A DNA stretch of 64,000 nt from Bugula neritina (taxonomy: Eukaryota; Bryozoa; Gymnolaemata; Cheilostomatida; Bugulidae), in NCBI GenBank assembly GCA_964035545.1, contig OZ037767.1:11823081-11887080 (forward strand), given 5' to 3'. Below the pieces are notes generated by a model that worked only from the letters and a program-made list of their open reading frames with translations, was not told where the DNA came from and did not search any database. This document shows positions 26,100 to 47,639 of the stretch, piece after piece (the first letter of the stretch is position 1; every line of letters starts with the position of its first letter). Both the position numbers and the translations under genes were made by a program.

Positions 26100-28500
26100 A
26101 TATATTTCCACTACAATATGAATATCAGTTCATTCATCATTCATGACTCCTTGAGTTACGATTATCAGTATGAGTATGAGTATCAGTTTGAGTAACTCAG
26201 TATGAGTATTATTACCATCATCATTATGATTATCATTATCAATTTCGCCATCAGCATCACTATAATTATAGTCTATAACTATAAATATAAGTATAACTTA
26301 AACAATTTACGATGGGCATAATATTAATAATATCAGTATGAGTATGATACAGTGAGTTCTGAGTATTAGTATGACTGTATTAGTGTGTGAGTATCAGTAT
26401 GGCCATAACTATTAGTATTACTGTATTACTATTACTATTAGTATTACACTTACACTTAGTCTTAAACTTACAGTATCAGTATGAGTAACACTAACAGTAT
26501 GACTAGGAGTAGGAGTATCAGTATCAGTATGAGTATGAGATTGAGTATAACTGATAAATGATAATCTAGTTTTCTACAAGTCTAGTTCTGATTTATAGTC
26601 ATTACCTGTTATAGTTTAGAACCAACTTACTTATACTCGCACCATAAAGTGATTTTAAATATATCAATATGTTATATCTTAAGACTTAAAAGGTTAATTT
26701 TAACCTGCCGAATAAACTTGACGTTCGTCTGTGCGTTTTGTTTCAGTTTGCCTGATTTTGTGAGAAAAGTTGTTATTTGAATCGCTCGGCAGTTGCTAGC
26801 TAGAGTGCTGCTGTAATATTATGGCCTTTAACCCTTGGATCAAAAGCTAGGCTTTATAACAATAGTAATTAATGATCTTAGCCTATTCAACAGTTTGCAT
26901 TTGAAGGTGACAACTCCGGTGTTACATAATCATGATCGACTTTTTCATCACCTTCATATAAATAGGCCGTTTGTAGAATGTTCTGCTCTGTGAGATACTG
27001 AATTATCTAATTTGAAAAGGCAACAACTTTTTTTTGGCAATAACGATTACGTTTTTGTCGAACCAAATAATTGTTTGTTTATTGCACGTAAGTTCGTTGG
27101 TCAAATAGGTCTAGCTGCCGAGTGGACAAGACAGCGCTTCCCATATCGGGCTATCGAGTTATCTTCGTTATTTATGTAGTTGTTTCGATTACTGAAAATC
27201 ATCATGATCATCATCGTGACCGTCTAGGACTGTCATGATGATGATGATTTTCCAATTTCATATTTGTACTCACTTCCATTGGTGATTGGAATTTATTATT
27301 TTTTACACTGATCTCCTTGTCACACGGTGTTAATTGATTAATGAAGTCTATCGTCATTAAATTTTGGTTTTTTTCCCCTTAAGTTCAAGTTGTAATTAAC
27401 TCAATATGAAATTGAATATTAACTGTAATAGTAATACTAATACTAAATAAGTCTAATACTAATAGTAATACCAATACTAATAGTTATAGTAATACTAATA
27501 GTAATAGTAATAAGCTGAGATTTTACTCTTAGTCTTAATTTTAGTTATACTAATACTTAATAGTTAATTTTATACACTTAGTCTTACAGGTGACGCTGTG
27601 AGTTGAACCTAAAATGTAAAGTTTAACTTAAAGTCGAACTGAAACCTAAAGTTACTCACAGTCACTGTCACATTCAGTTTCACTGATTAACTTAAAAGTA
27701 AAATTTATTGTTTAACTGAGACTAAATCAAAATAATTATGACAATCACTTTAAGTTTATGACAATGATAATCATAATGATGATGTTTATGTTGTGCTCAT
27801 ACTGATACTCATAGTGTCATACTCAGACTGATACTTGATAGTGATACTGATAATCATAGCCATAGTGATAATGGTAATCGTACTGCAAGTGCAAAAGTAA
27901 ATGTAACACCAAGTTCAGTCTTTTCTTAAACTTGAAATTTTAGTTTAACTTTTTTACTTTTACTTTTAGTCTTACTCTTACTCTTATTCTTAGTCTCATT
28001 AATGTCACCCAGTTATCATAATTATTCACTTCGATTTAATTACTTACTCTCACTCTCAACTTGAACTTATGATAATCATAAAGATAATGGTTGTTTAATC
28101 TTCAACTTTTAAGTGTTAGAGTTGAAATTATACTAATACTTAGCTCTTGGCATTTCAAGTTGAAGTTATAGTTACACTTGTTAGTTAGTGTAGCTCTTAG
28201 TAGGGGATTCTGTCTTGAAGTTACTTATACTTAGCCTTGTTCTTGATCCTGCACTTTCAGTTTGGAAATATACTTAATGTTGAGGTTATTGTTGTGCTTA
28301 GTCTTACTGTTTAGAGTTGCTTTTAGTGACTTGCAGTTACTCTCGTCTTTGTATTACCAAGCATCAATCTCAGTTAGTAGTCTTAGTACATTATTTAAAT
28401 TAAAAAGTTATTTACTGCCTACTCGTGGTCATACTCATACTGGTATCATAATTAATTTTATTCACTCATCTTTTGAAATTATTTATCAATAGGCTATATA
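26100..28500. repeat. Cryptic simple-sequence tract
   Basis: Long stretches are built from degenerate short phrases: AGTATGAGTATCAGT, ACTAATACTAATAG, CTTAGTCTTACTCTTA, GATAATCATA. There is no single period and no protein-coding signal. A hairpin lies at 27195-27252, where GAAAATCATCATGATCATCA faces ATGATGATGATGATTTTC. The tract occupies most of the space between the sulfatase and YME1L-type genes. Confidence 0.7.
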
Positions 28501-29212
28501 AATTAGAATACTAATAGCAGTTTATATTTCAATTGAATTCAATAATATTCGAAAATAGATTTTCAACAACTACTATAACTATTGATTTCGAAAGTATTTT
28601 TTAGATTTAAAGGTATCTGGTAAGTCTTAGGCTAAAGCTACAAGTTGTGGAATTTGTATTTCAGTTTTAAATTTATGGTAACCGTAATATTCATGTTAAT
28701 GTAAAAATTGTCTTATAATGAATCAGATCATTTTTTTCATGACAATCATTATTATTATTACTACGAGTAATATGGTAAATATCATCATTATGGCTGTGGC
28801 GCCCATTATGATAATCATTGTGACAATAACTCTTTATAAATATGAATGCAATTTTTATGAGGATTGTACCAGGTGGTCATAAAATAATACTAATAAAATA
28901 ATATCAATATTTGATGTTAACACTCAACACATATTTCTGAATGAAAAAATAAGCTGCAGAATTTTCCAATGTTGACATGAGCAAAATGTTACCATTTTGT
29001 TGATCACTGACATTAAGGTCACAATATGGATTTAAACTTTATAAAAATTTGTTTTTAGATTTTGAATGTTTTTATCTCCATGGGCGATCATTTAAACAAA
29101 GTGAATGATAGAGCTGCTTTTACAACTAGCAATATGCCTTTAACTTTTTTTTCTTTACTTAGGACAATGCTGGTGATTTAAACTTACAGTAAAGTGAAAC
29201 ACATTCTGCAAG
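28501..29212. other. Upstream region of the YME1L-type gene
   Basis: AT-rich; no clear TATA box or other promoter element could be chosen. A 5' UTR probably lies just before 29213. Confidence 0.4.
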
Positions 29213-38633
<9,421 letters not shown>

Positions 38634-38639
38634 TCATGT

Positions 38640-39970
38640 GGAGTTGAATGTACAAGTAAAACAAAATCTTCAAGTTGACATTTCATGTATCTAGTTACAG
38701 AAATTGACTTGAGTATAGCATATGGACTAATAACTCATAACACGAGTACATGGCAGTCTTTGTTATATAGAACAATTATTCCCTGCTAGTTACTTGTTTC
38801 ATTTAGGTCTCAGGTTTTTACTGTTGAAGTAATTCTAGGTTATACAGACCAAAAAACTGTCTGAAAATGTGCATGAGATACCATAGATTATATGTATACT
38901 GTTTTTTATATGATAACAAAACACAATAAATTTCGAAGTTCTTTGATTCCATTCTCAAGTAGCCTATCGTCATTTGCCTCAATTTAGAATGAGTTATGAA
39001 TGAAGCTTGCTAGTCAATTTGGGGTTTAAAAAATAAATTCATGGTGCCAAATTTTTGTTTATTGTGTGCGAGTTGACCAAATCAGTAATCAAGTGTTGGA
39101 ATCCTTGTTTTTTATTTTATGGGAAGTTAATTCATCAAAAGCCATTTTGGGTGTTATTTGGCAAAGTTTGTGAAATAAAAGCAAAATGAGCATGGTGGTA
39201 ATATATAAGGACAAAAACAAACATATTGGTAGTGTTATTTAAAAATAATGAGCAAAATAGTAATTAAAAACAAAGCAAAGTGAGTATATTGGTGATTAAA
39301 AAACATGTAACTTTTCAATTGAGAATTTAGGCAAAAGTACTAACTAATCTAGCCAAAAATATATCGGGTAAAAACCATTTGGATTAGTGTTGGATCAATA
39401 GGTCACGTAATGGTGATGTCAAACCTTATATTCAAGATCAAAGGAATGTTCATGCCAACATCAGAGTTTATTACTTTACAAATTGAATAAATGTCAACTA
39501 GCTCATAAAGCTCAGTGAATATAGTTGTTAATGTTCATTAGCAGTTTGAACCATTTCTTTAAAATATTTGGACTCTAAATCTTTACAAACAAGTTCATGA
39601 AGGCATGAAAGTGCACAGATCACACGTTTATAGGTAAATGTAAGTACATAATATAGATTTTAATGCCGTTTACTTTTCTGATTGAACAAGTATTTACCTG
39701 TAAATATTAACAAGTGGTTTTATCTTTTATTTTACTTTCTGAAGACAGTTTAGGTCAACAACTATTAGATCACTTATTTTTAAATTTTTTCTTTAATCTT
39801 TTTTAGCAATTTTTCACAGTTTAGCTGCTAACGTATATGGGCTTTTGCTCTTAGCTAATGAAACAAAATACAACTAAATAAGCAAGGTTATTTTTAATTT
39901 TGCTTGATTTCCTATACAGTTTCCTAATTATTTAATTAATTTGGAGTTGCAGAAGTCACGAAAAAAAAAA
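38640..39970. other. 3' UTR and intergenic DNA
   Basis: The first 300 bp are probably the 3' UTR of the YME1L-type gene, ending after AATAAA at 38935-38940. From about 39110 to 39400, phrases like 'attttgggtgttatttggcaaa', 'gagcatggtggtaatat' and 'aaagcaaaatgagca' recur, a weak local repeat. No gene is seen. Confidence 0.5.
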
Positions 39971-39976
39971 CCGACT

Positions 39977-41256
39977 TCAAGTATGCTTAGTTTTATTATG
40001 CCGAGAGAGATTACTCCTGTCCCTAAACATATTGCCACGTTCTGTGCAACTGTATGGTTTCTCTTTGGTGTGTGTTTTCATGTGGACATTCAAATTAGGT
40101 TTTTGTTTAAACCTCATTTTACAGATTTCACATCCGTATGGTTTTTCTCCTGTGTGTAGCCTTCTATGCTGAGTTAAATTAGAATTGAATGTGAAACTCT
40201 TTCCACACACATCACATCTGTATGGTTTTTCTCCTGTGTGTAGCCTTCTATGCCAAGTTAAATTAGAATTGAATGTGAAACTCTTTCCACACACATCACA
40301 TCTGTATGGTTTTTCTCCTGTGTGTAATTTTGCATGTCGGGCTAAATTAGACTTTTGTGTGAAAGTTTTCCCACACGCTTTACATTTGTATGGCTTTTCT
40401 CCAGTGTGGATTCTCATGTGTTCAATAAAGAAATGATTGTAGCCGAATAGCTTTCCACATTCTGTACACTTGTAAGGTGTTTTTGTGGTGTGGATCCTCA
40501 TGTGGTGGTTTAGTGTAGATTTTTGAGTAAATGCTTTACCACAGTAGCTGCATTTGTACAGTTTTTCTCCAGTGTGAATCTTCATATTATGTGTGGTTAA
40601 TTGCTGACTCTTACTAAATGATATTTTACACTCGGCACATTTATATAGGTTGTCTTCTCTATTTTGTACCAAGTTCCAAGTTTTAGTAAAATTTATTTTT
40701 CGACACTCACTATGCTGGTGAAGCTTTTCTTCAGTGTGTAACTTGTTTTCTATAAACAAATTCATAGAGTTAGGAAGTTGTTCTCTCATTTTAGTGCACT
40801 GGTTTGACTTTTCCTCCTTGTTATTATCTTTATCTGCCTCCGAGTGTATTTTTTGTGTAGTTTCTTCCTCACAATCTGTACATGTTTCAGGCTGCTGATC
40901 ACATTCTATCTTATCAAGACTGATTAAAACTCCAAATAAATAAAGTTTCTTTTACACTTGGTACAAGTGATTGGCTTCACTTTGTTATTTTCTCTCATTT
41001 GTTTGGCTAAGCTTGTTACTTCTAAATTTCTCTCTTCACAAATATATGTACATTTAAAACCCTGCTCCTGAGTAGGCACTCCTAGATTACTTCTCTCTTT
41101 TAGCATTTTTTCACATGTAAATAAAATATTATCAATATCACACTTTCTGTGAGTTTTCTTATCTTTTCTTCTTTCTAAAACTTTTCCCTTTCTAAAACCT
41201 AAAGAATGATGCTCCAACTTTTTATTTTCCTGTCTTGTCATGATCTCATTCATCAT
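39977..41256 (-). CDS. C2H2 zinc-finger protein, frameshifted near the 5' end
   Basis: The main open frame (about 40922-39977, with an internal Met at 40789) encodes eight tandem C2H2 units with TGEKPY linkers, so a nuclear DNA-binding protein is expected. Fingers 1-7 keep both Cys and both His. In the last unit the second Cys is Arg (CTERGNMF), so it probably does not bind zinc. Fingers 5 and 6 are almost identical (YRCDVCGKSFTFNSNLT in both), a recent 84-bp duplication. The N-terminal part lies in another frame (41256-40924; it ends CTKCKRNFIYLEF) and stops where the downstream frame begins. A one-base shift near 40930 would join them. A 38-bp GT-AG intron (40957-40920) would also keep frame but seems too short. 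It may be a recent pseudogene or contain a sequence error. Confidence 0.8.
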
Positions 41257-41680
41257 GTCGCAATCTAAAATTTACAACTTTTACATGTCATCTAAATAAA
41301 AACAAACAAAATTACTGCTATCTGATAGTTTGTTGACCCAGTACTATTCTCATATAGGCTAAGCATCTCATACAAGCATATAATAAACCATATTATCTAG
41401 TATATCATTTAGCATGTAGCTAGTATGCATTTACCATGTATTTAGCATGTGTCTAGCTCTTACACCTTATATTTACTGATATTTATTTATTGCAGGTGTT
41501 GAGTGTTTTGGAGATTCTGCCCCCCACTGGCCCTAGCAGAAATATATCTTTTTAAACACCCTCAACACTGTTAATACAGTTTACAGTAACACAGTTTTTT
41601 TGGTCGATTGGCTCTACATAGTAACTGATAGTTGTAGTCAAATTCACTTGCCTGAGGCTAAGTTGTTATTGCTTTTCAAA
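41257..41680. other. Intergenic DNA
   Basis: AT-rich. Around 41370-41460 the phrases CATTTAGCATGTAGCTAGTATG and CATGTATTTAGCATGTGTCTAG repeat weakly. The 5' end of the piggyBac relic may begin near 41500. Confidence 0.4.
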
Positions 41681-41891
41681 ATTTTTGATATCAAATGAGT
41701 GGGAATCAGGTACTATATCACATAATAGGAAGATGTCAATCCAGAACCACCAAAAGTGTGGAAAGCTGTTGATGCTACTGAAATGAAAGCTTTCATTGAA
41801 CTTTGTCTACTGGCAGGAGTGCACAGGTCTAACCACAAGTCAGATGGTTCTTTGTGATCAGAGAAGAAAGACCCGTTTTCTCAGCAACTAT

Positions 41892-42292
41892 TGTAATGAG
41901 TTGCGTAAGGAGTTATCTGTATGTATCGAAAGGACAACTCTCCTGCTAATTCTCCTTTATCGTAATGCATAGCGTTTATTATCTATTCGACCTGCTAGTA
42001 ATTGCCTACTACGCTACCAACCTATGCTATGGACTACGGGAGGAGCTTAGTAATGAGAACTAGTTTAATCCAGCAGATAGCGAGCACGCTTGGAAAGCTG
42101 GCAGTCAGGCAGTAGATTAGTTATTGTTAAGTTGTGTGCGCTCTGTCTGAAATTATGTAAAATGTTTATAGTTGATGTATAGTTTTACTTGTGTATCTTT
42201 GTATTAAATAAACGCATAATAATCTACTTTAACTTGGTGGTATTGCACTACTTTAAATACCCAGCAATTAGCAAATGCACGGTTTCACAACA
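41892..42292 (+). repeat. 5' LTR of the gypsy element
   Basis: 401 bp from TGTAATGAG to TTTCACAACA. It has an AATAAA about 85 bp before its end (GTATTAAATAAACGC, about 42204-42218). Confidence 0.95.
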
Positions 42293-42350
42293 GTGGTGGC
42301 AGCGGTGAGATAATTTAAACCTAATGCTACTGGCCAAAGAGTAGGGAAAG

Positions 42351-43168
42351 ATGGCCGACGAAGAAGACGTTCCCCGTCAAGAGCGAGTCGAGCCAGCAGC
42401 TATGAAGGATGATATAGGCGGCTCAGCACTGCCTATGCACAGGTACCACTTGCGGGCTCTCATCTTTTCAGAAGAAGAGGATGTGGAGCAATTTATCACT
42501 GAGTTCAGTGATGTCGCAGACATCTGTCAATGGCCTGCCAGGGTTACTCTGATACAGCTGTGGTTTTGCCTGATGTGGCCGGCCAAACCTTATGGGATTG
42601 GTCAGGATGTTGGCGACATCTTTGAGGCAATGAGAGCCCGGTTCGGGCTCACTGCTTGAGATGCGCAGGTGCAACTCCAAGGACCAAGAAGAAATCTTAG
42701 ACTACTTTGAAAGAGCACGCGAACGTAGTTGAGCGGCTAGCACAAGCTGCCTATGGTGACTTGCCTGCGAAAGGCCGACAGAGCCTGGCACTAGATGCTT
42801 TTCTCCAGTCCATCAACAACCTAGGCTCAAAGCAACACTTGGTTAAGACTATGGAGCAAGCTCTCAGGCTTGGGAATGCATGTTTTCAAGCCGACAGTAC
42901 GGGACGGCTTTGGGCGACAGTACAGCAAGTGGAGGCTGACAATGTGTCGACGTTGCTGGCCAAGTCAGCTGTACATGTCGCCATGGCGGCAGCCGACGAG
43001 CCGACTAGCTTGACCACAAGCTTGGTTCGAGAGCTGTTAGCCAAGATCAGGCATCTGCGCCAACAGTCGACAGCTGAGCAACCCACGAGGTCGCCGACAG
43101 CTGTCGCCGACAGCTGTCGCCGACAGCTGTCGTCGACAGGCGAGCCCCGTATGCTGAGGCTGTGGTAG
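42351..43168 (+). pseudogene. Gag-like region of the gypsy element
   Basis: The first open frame (42351-42659) starts with a Met and contains YHLRALIFSEEEDVEQFITE, a pattern seen in Ty3/gypsy capsid domains, and ends in a stop. A second frame (42707-43168) continues the capsid-like helices (VERLAQAAYGDLPAKGRQSL). Gag normally forms the particle shell. No CCHC zinc knuckle was found. Near 43094-43137 the coding sequence contains three copies of GCCGACAGCTGTC. Confidence 0.7.
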
Positions 43169-43639
43169 TGGCAGGCACTTCAGACAAAGCTGCCCCCACA
43201 GTAGAGAGAGGCAGTTAAACAACAACGGCCCGCGGTAGACTTCACCGACCGTGGGCCTCGGTTTAATCCTTCGAGGCCAAGGCCAGGGCTCAAACCCAAT
43301 AGGGTGAGGAAGCCACCTCCTCCAGAGTTGCAAGCCTCACAGAAGGTTAGCAGGCCGCAAGGCCCACCAAAACCTCCGGCTTGGCCACTCAAAAACCACT
43401 TTGAAGGTTTGCCTGATGAGGGTATGTACGACGAGTGGGAGCAGGACCGAGCTTTCACTTAGCCGCCCGTGTGCAAGCAAGACCAAGGTGTAACTTGGCT
43501 GCCCACTAAACGTCGACGACTCCCTCACAACTGGAAAGTGCAGGTGCATCCCCGACTCCATGCACATGAGGTGTCACCTCCAGAAATTAACCACTCAGTG
43601 AGCGCCCAGCCATATGGAAGCAATTATTTCTTGCCCGGT

Positions 43640-44330
43640 AAATCTCCGGCAAAGCTGCAACATTCCTGTTGGATACTGGGTGTACCACAAATCTTCTGAG
43701 TCGGCGTCTGTTTGACACACTCAGTGCCAGAGACCGGGCGAACCTGGAGCTATATGAAGGGAACACTGCACGTTGGCAGACAGGGCGTGTATTCTTTTCT
43801 ATAGCGTGATGGATTTGACTGGTAGAGTCTGTGATCAGGTGATCAGCGAGACCTTCATCGTCAGTCAACTCAAGAAGGATGCCATCCTGGAAATGCCATT
43901 TCTGAAGCGACACAAGTGCCAAATCAACTTTAGCAAGTTGGCGGTGGTGATTGCCAGGCATGAGCGTGCTTGTGTGGATCGGTTTGGCAGACCCTTGGTG
44001 GGGGAGTGCAGGTGGTACGGCGCTGTACGGCACCTGGGCGCTCCTGAGCTATAGTTCGCTGCAGAGTGAACTGTAGAGAAATTTTCGACTTAAGAGTGGT
44101 GGAAGGGGCACTGGGGGGCATCCATATCGCTAGCAGCTATAATAGGCTAAATGAGCGGGGGAATTTCTTGGTACAGTGTGTGAACCCCGTAGAATTGCCG
44201 GCTGGTTCGCTAGTGAGGAAGTTTCACTCTGTACAGAAGGAGGATGTCAGGCCCACCTTGGAGATGGCGGAGGAAGCCCGTGGAGTACCCACTAGAAATG
44301 GCAGGGGGCCGGTGCCTGAACACTTGGTAG
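43640..44330 (+). pseudogene. Retropepsin-type protease remnant
   Basis: FLLDTGCTTNLLS (about 43665-43705) holds the DTG active-site triad of retroviral-type aspartic proteases. It is followed by IVSQLKKDAILEMPFL and a region in a shifted frame. The protease normally cuts the Gag-Pol precursor. Stops after 43700 and 44055 interrupt it. Confidence 0.7.
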
Positions 44331-44399
44331 ATCTATAGGGGAAGCCTGTGATGGCTATGAGAGTAAGCGGGAATGCCTGATAGTGGCGCAGCTACTCTC

Positions 44400-45255
44400 T
44401 GAGTACAAAGATGTGTTCAGTTGTGTCGATCATATGGGCCAAGGCTGTCTGTCATGAGATACCTCTGGCGGCGGGGACAATGCCTATTAGACAGTCAACC
44501 CGCCGGCTAGATCCTGAGAAAGAAAAGGAAATGAGCTGACAGGTGCAAGACCTTCTAAACCGAGACCTGATTCAACCAGCCCATAGTGCTTGGAACTCTT
44601 CAGTTGTCCTGGTTTGAAAAAAGAATGGGAACTGAAGGTTTTGCGTGAATTATCGCAAACTGAACAGCGTGACCATCCAGGACGCTTACCCTCTTCCTAG
44701 GATCAATGAGTCGCTAGATGCTTTAGCTGGTAGCAAGTTTTTCAGTACGCTGAACTTGCTAACCGAGTATTGGCAGGTGCCCCTGAGTCTTGATGCACAG
44801 GACAAGGCCATGTTTATTACGCAAGACGGCTCTGGAAGTGGAAGGTGCTGCCATTCAGATTTACGTTTGCGCCGGCCACCTTCCAGAGACTCATGGAACA
44901 GGTCCTGAGTGGTTTACACTGGGAGACTTTGCTCATCTATCTCGATGATGTCATTGTCATCTCCCCCGACTTCGACACTCATGTCAGTCAGCTCAGAGAG
45001 GTGTTTGACAGACTTCGAGCTGCTGGTCTGAAGCTCAAGCCCTCTAAGTGTGCATTATTGCAACAAGAGGTTAAGTACCTGAGCCATGTAGTTGGTCGAG
45101 ACAGAGTTGCCACCGACCCTGAGAAGGTACGAGCTGTGAGGGACTGGGTCGTACCTGTCGACCTTCCTAAATTGCGAGCGTTCCTGGGGTTGCTAGGGTA
45201 CTATCGAAAGCACATACACGACTTTACAGAAATTGCTCAGCCGCTAACCGGCTGA
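44400..45255 (+). pseudogene. Reverse transcriptase remnant
   Basis: Two overlapping frames (44645-44908 and 44845-45255) carry the palm and fingers motifs: NYRKLNSVTIQDAYPLPRI, then FTFAPATFQRLMEQ, then IYLDDVIV with the catalytic YLDD box, then LRAFLGLLGYYRKHI in the connection. A frameshift near 44845 separates the first from the second half, so no intact polymerase results. Confidence 0.9.
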
Positions 45256-45840
45256 CAGCAAAGGGAGTTTGTTGGCAGTGGACATATGCAGAACAGCAGG
45301 CATTTGACCACCTCAAGGACCGTTTGGTAGAGGCGCCCATCTTGGCGTACCCTGATCCGGCAAAAGAGTACATTTTAGACACTGATGTCAGTTACCACAA
45401 TGTGGGGCTGTGTTGTCTCAGGTCCAAGATGGCCGCGAGGTGGTGGTAGCTTACTATAGCAAAGCTCTGTTGGCCCCTGAGAAGAACAACTGTACAATCA
45501 GGAGAGAGCTCCTGGCGGTAGTCAAAGCAATCAAACACTTTAGACTATATCTGTATGGGCGGGCGTTCAGGTTACAAACGGACCACGCGTCCTTGATAAG
45601 GCTGTGTCGACGGGCTGAACTATTTAGCCCAAGTAGAGCGCTGGCTTGAAGTCCTGGCTAAGTTTTCATACCAAATCGAACACCGACCTGGTAAGAAACA
45701 CGGTAATGCCGACGGATTAAGTCGCCACCGAGCAGATGGGTGTAAGCAATGCTTCAACATTGAGCACAGAGATGGTGGACCCTCTCGCTCAGACATGGAA
45801 CAGCAGATTGGGAAAGCACGTATATACAACTGGAGGAAGG
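45256..45840 (+). pseudogene. RNase H remnant
   Basis: The region WTYAEQQAFDHLKDRLVEAP is followed by a catalytic-type Asp segment (ILDTDVS), YYSKALLAPEKNNCTIRREL with the Glu helix, and LQTDHASL with the next Asp. These are the Ty3/gypsy RNase H landmarks, spread over more than one frame with a stop just after 45255. Confidence 0.8.
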
Positions 45841-45847
45841 ACAACTC

Positions 45848-47638
45848 TTGTCTGAACTTTCCACTAAAGCTGTTAACAATCTTCATGCAAACCCTACACT
45901 GCTCAGGAACGTCAAGGAGCTGTGTCAGCTCCAAGCTACGCTCCCTAGGGTTGTAGTTAATCTAGTCCGGGCCAAGAAGCAGGGACGGCGACCTGGTGAG
46001 GCTGAACAGCGGGTCAAGTGTGCAAAATTCAAATATTTCTGCTACCGCTGGGACTCCCTTCAGTTCAATGGTGATGGGTTGTTAACAATAACGTTGGCGA
46101 CCGGTGCAAATCACCAGGAGCGGGAAAGGGTAGTTTGTCCATTTGCTTTGCACCGAGAGTTGATCTGGGACACCCATAAGCAAGCTAATGCTGGCGCTGG
46201 GTGGGTTACTCGGTGTCTGCAACTCCAGTGGCACTGGCCTGGTATGACCCGGGATATCTGACTCCGGGTGCGGAAGTGTGAGATCTGTCAAGCTAACAAG
46301 CATAGCCGTGTCACTGAGCCCGCAGGGGAGCATCGCCTCCATGCTGGTCATTCGTGGCAGGTTGTTGCTGTAGATCTGGTGGGCCCCATGCCCTTTGTCT
46401 GTGAAAGGTAATAACTGGATACAGGTGTTAATTGACCACTTTAAGTGGTAGGCTGATGCGCTGGCTATCCCAGATGCGTCGGCCTCCACGGTAGCCAGGG
46501 CCTTGGATCAGCAGGTGTTCTTTTATTTTGGCTTTCCAGAACAAATACACTCTGACCAAGGCGCCCAGTTTCAGTCGCAACTTATGAGTGATCTCTGTAA
46601 GACGTGGGGGGTTAACCAGAGTTGCTCGAACCTATATCACCCGCAACGGAATGGGGTTGTGGAGCAGAACAACCTCTGAAAAGCCTGCTCATAGGTAAGA
46701 GTCAGGAAGAGTGGGACTTGGTGTTGCCGCAAATCATGCAAGCCAACCTTAGTACCCCTCACTCCAGCACACCGGAGATCCCTAACTTTCTCATGCTTAG
46801 GAGAAAAACACGGGTTCTTGAACACCCAACCTATCATGTTCTAGCTCCGGAGAGCAACGTCCATGATTACGTGGATGAGCTCATTAAAAGCATGAGGACT
46901 GCCCACGAGGTGTTACGTGAGCAGCAATGGCAGATAAGGGGTGGCGACTTTGACAACTCTCCTTTGTATAAGGTGGACGACTGGGTCTGGATGACCAGTC
47001 ATCGCCGGCGGCGCAGACAGGCGGCTAAGTTACAGCCAGAGTTTGTGGGTCCTTATTGCGTAATTGAGGTGATGCCAAATCACACGTATAAAGTGGAACG
47101 TTCTGGCCAAGTGTCGGTCCAGAACGAAGTTCGAGTAAAACTGTACCGGGCAAGTCCTGATGTGGCAGGACAGGCTCTTCTACTCTTGGAACCTGTGTGT
47201 CGTCTGACCATGAGGGGACAAAGCATGGCATATAGAGAGTTGAAGAATGTGCTGCAAGATCTGGAAGGAGCGGCCGACATGCCGACCAACCAGCCCCGGT
47301 CCCCCCACCTCAGGAAGAGCCGGCCGACACACCTGTCGTCTCTGGGTGAGATGAAAAGTCCTCAAATTCATGAGGAGGAAGTAGCTAAGGAAGAACCACT
47401 TGTACTGGTGGACCCCTCTGCACTGGAGGCACCACTCGTAGTGGTGGAGTCGCTAGTGGCAGCAGCCCCCCCCCCAGTACAGTTGGAACGCAGTCAATGT
47501 ACTAGGGCTCCACCATCTTATTTGAAAAATTATTTGCGTGATGCAGTGAAAAAAACATTCATCAGCTATCATAAAAAAATCTGCGGGGACAAGCAATGGA
47601 GAGTTGCAATTCTTAAGTATAAGGAAACACAACTGTGA
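45848..47638 (+). pseudogene. Integrase remnant with a long C-terminal tail
   Basis: The first frame (45848-46261) contains the zinc-binding module (HKQ then CEICQANKH after a stop). The core follows in pieces: VAVDLVGPMP (first Asp), HSDQGAQFQ (second Asp), NGVVEQNN (Glu). The final frame (46622-47638, 338 codons) is the longest in the element; it has the C-terminal SH3-like part (FVGPYCVIEVMPNHTYKVER) and a 150-residue acidic and proline-rich tail. The second His of the zinc module is Asn here. The integrase joins cDNA to host DNA, but this copy is broken at 46262 and around 46410. Confidence 0.85.
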
Positions 47639-47639
47639 G

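Noticed and set aside
40185-40436. Plus-strand open frame opposite the zinc fingers
   Set aside because: It is the antisense of the tandem fingers; its repeats mirror the 84-bp finger unit.
40920-40957. A 38-bp intron joining the two zinc-finger gene frames
   Set aside because: GT and AG are present and phase would fit, but every other intron in the window is far longer and 38 bp is below the usual minimum for animals; a one-base frameshift is simpler.
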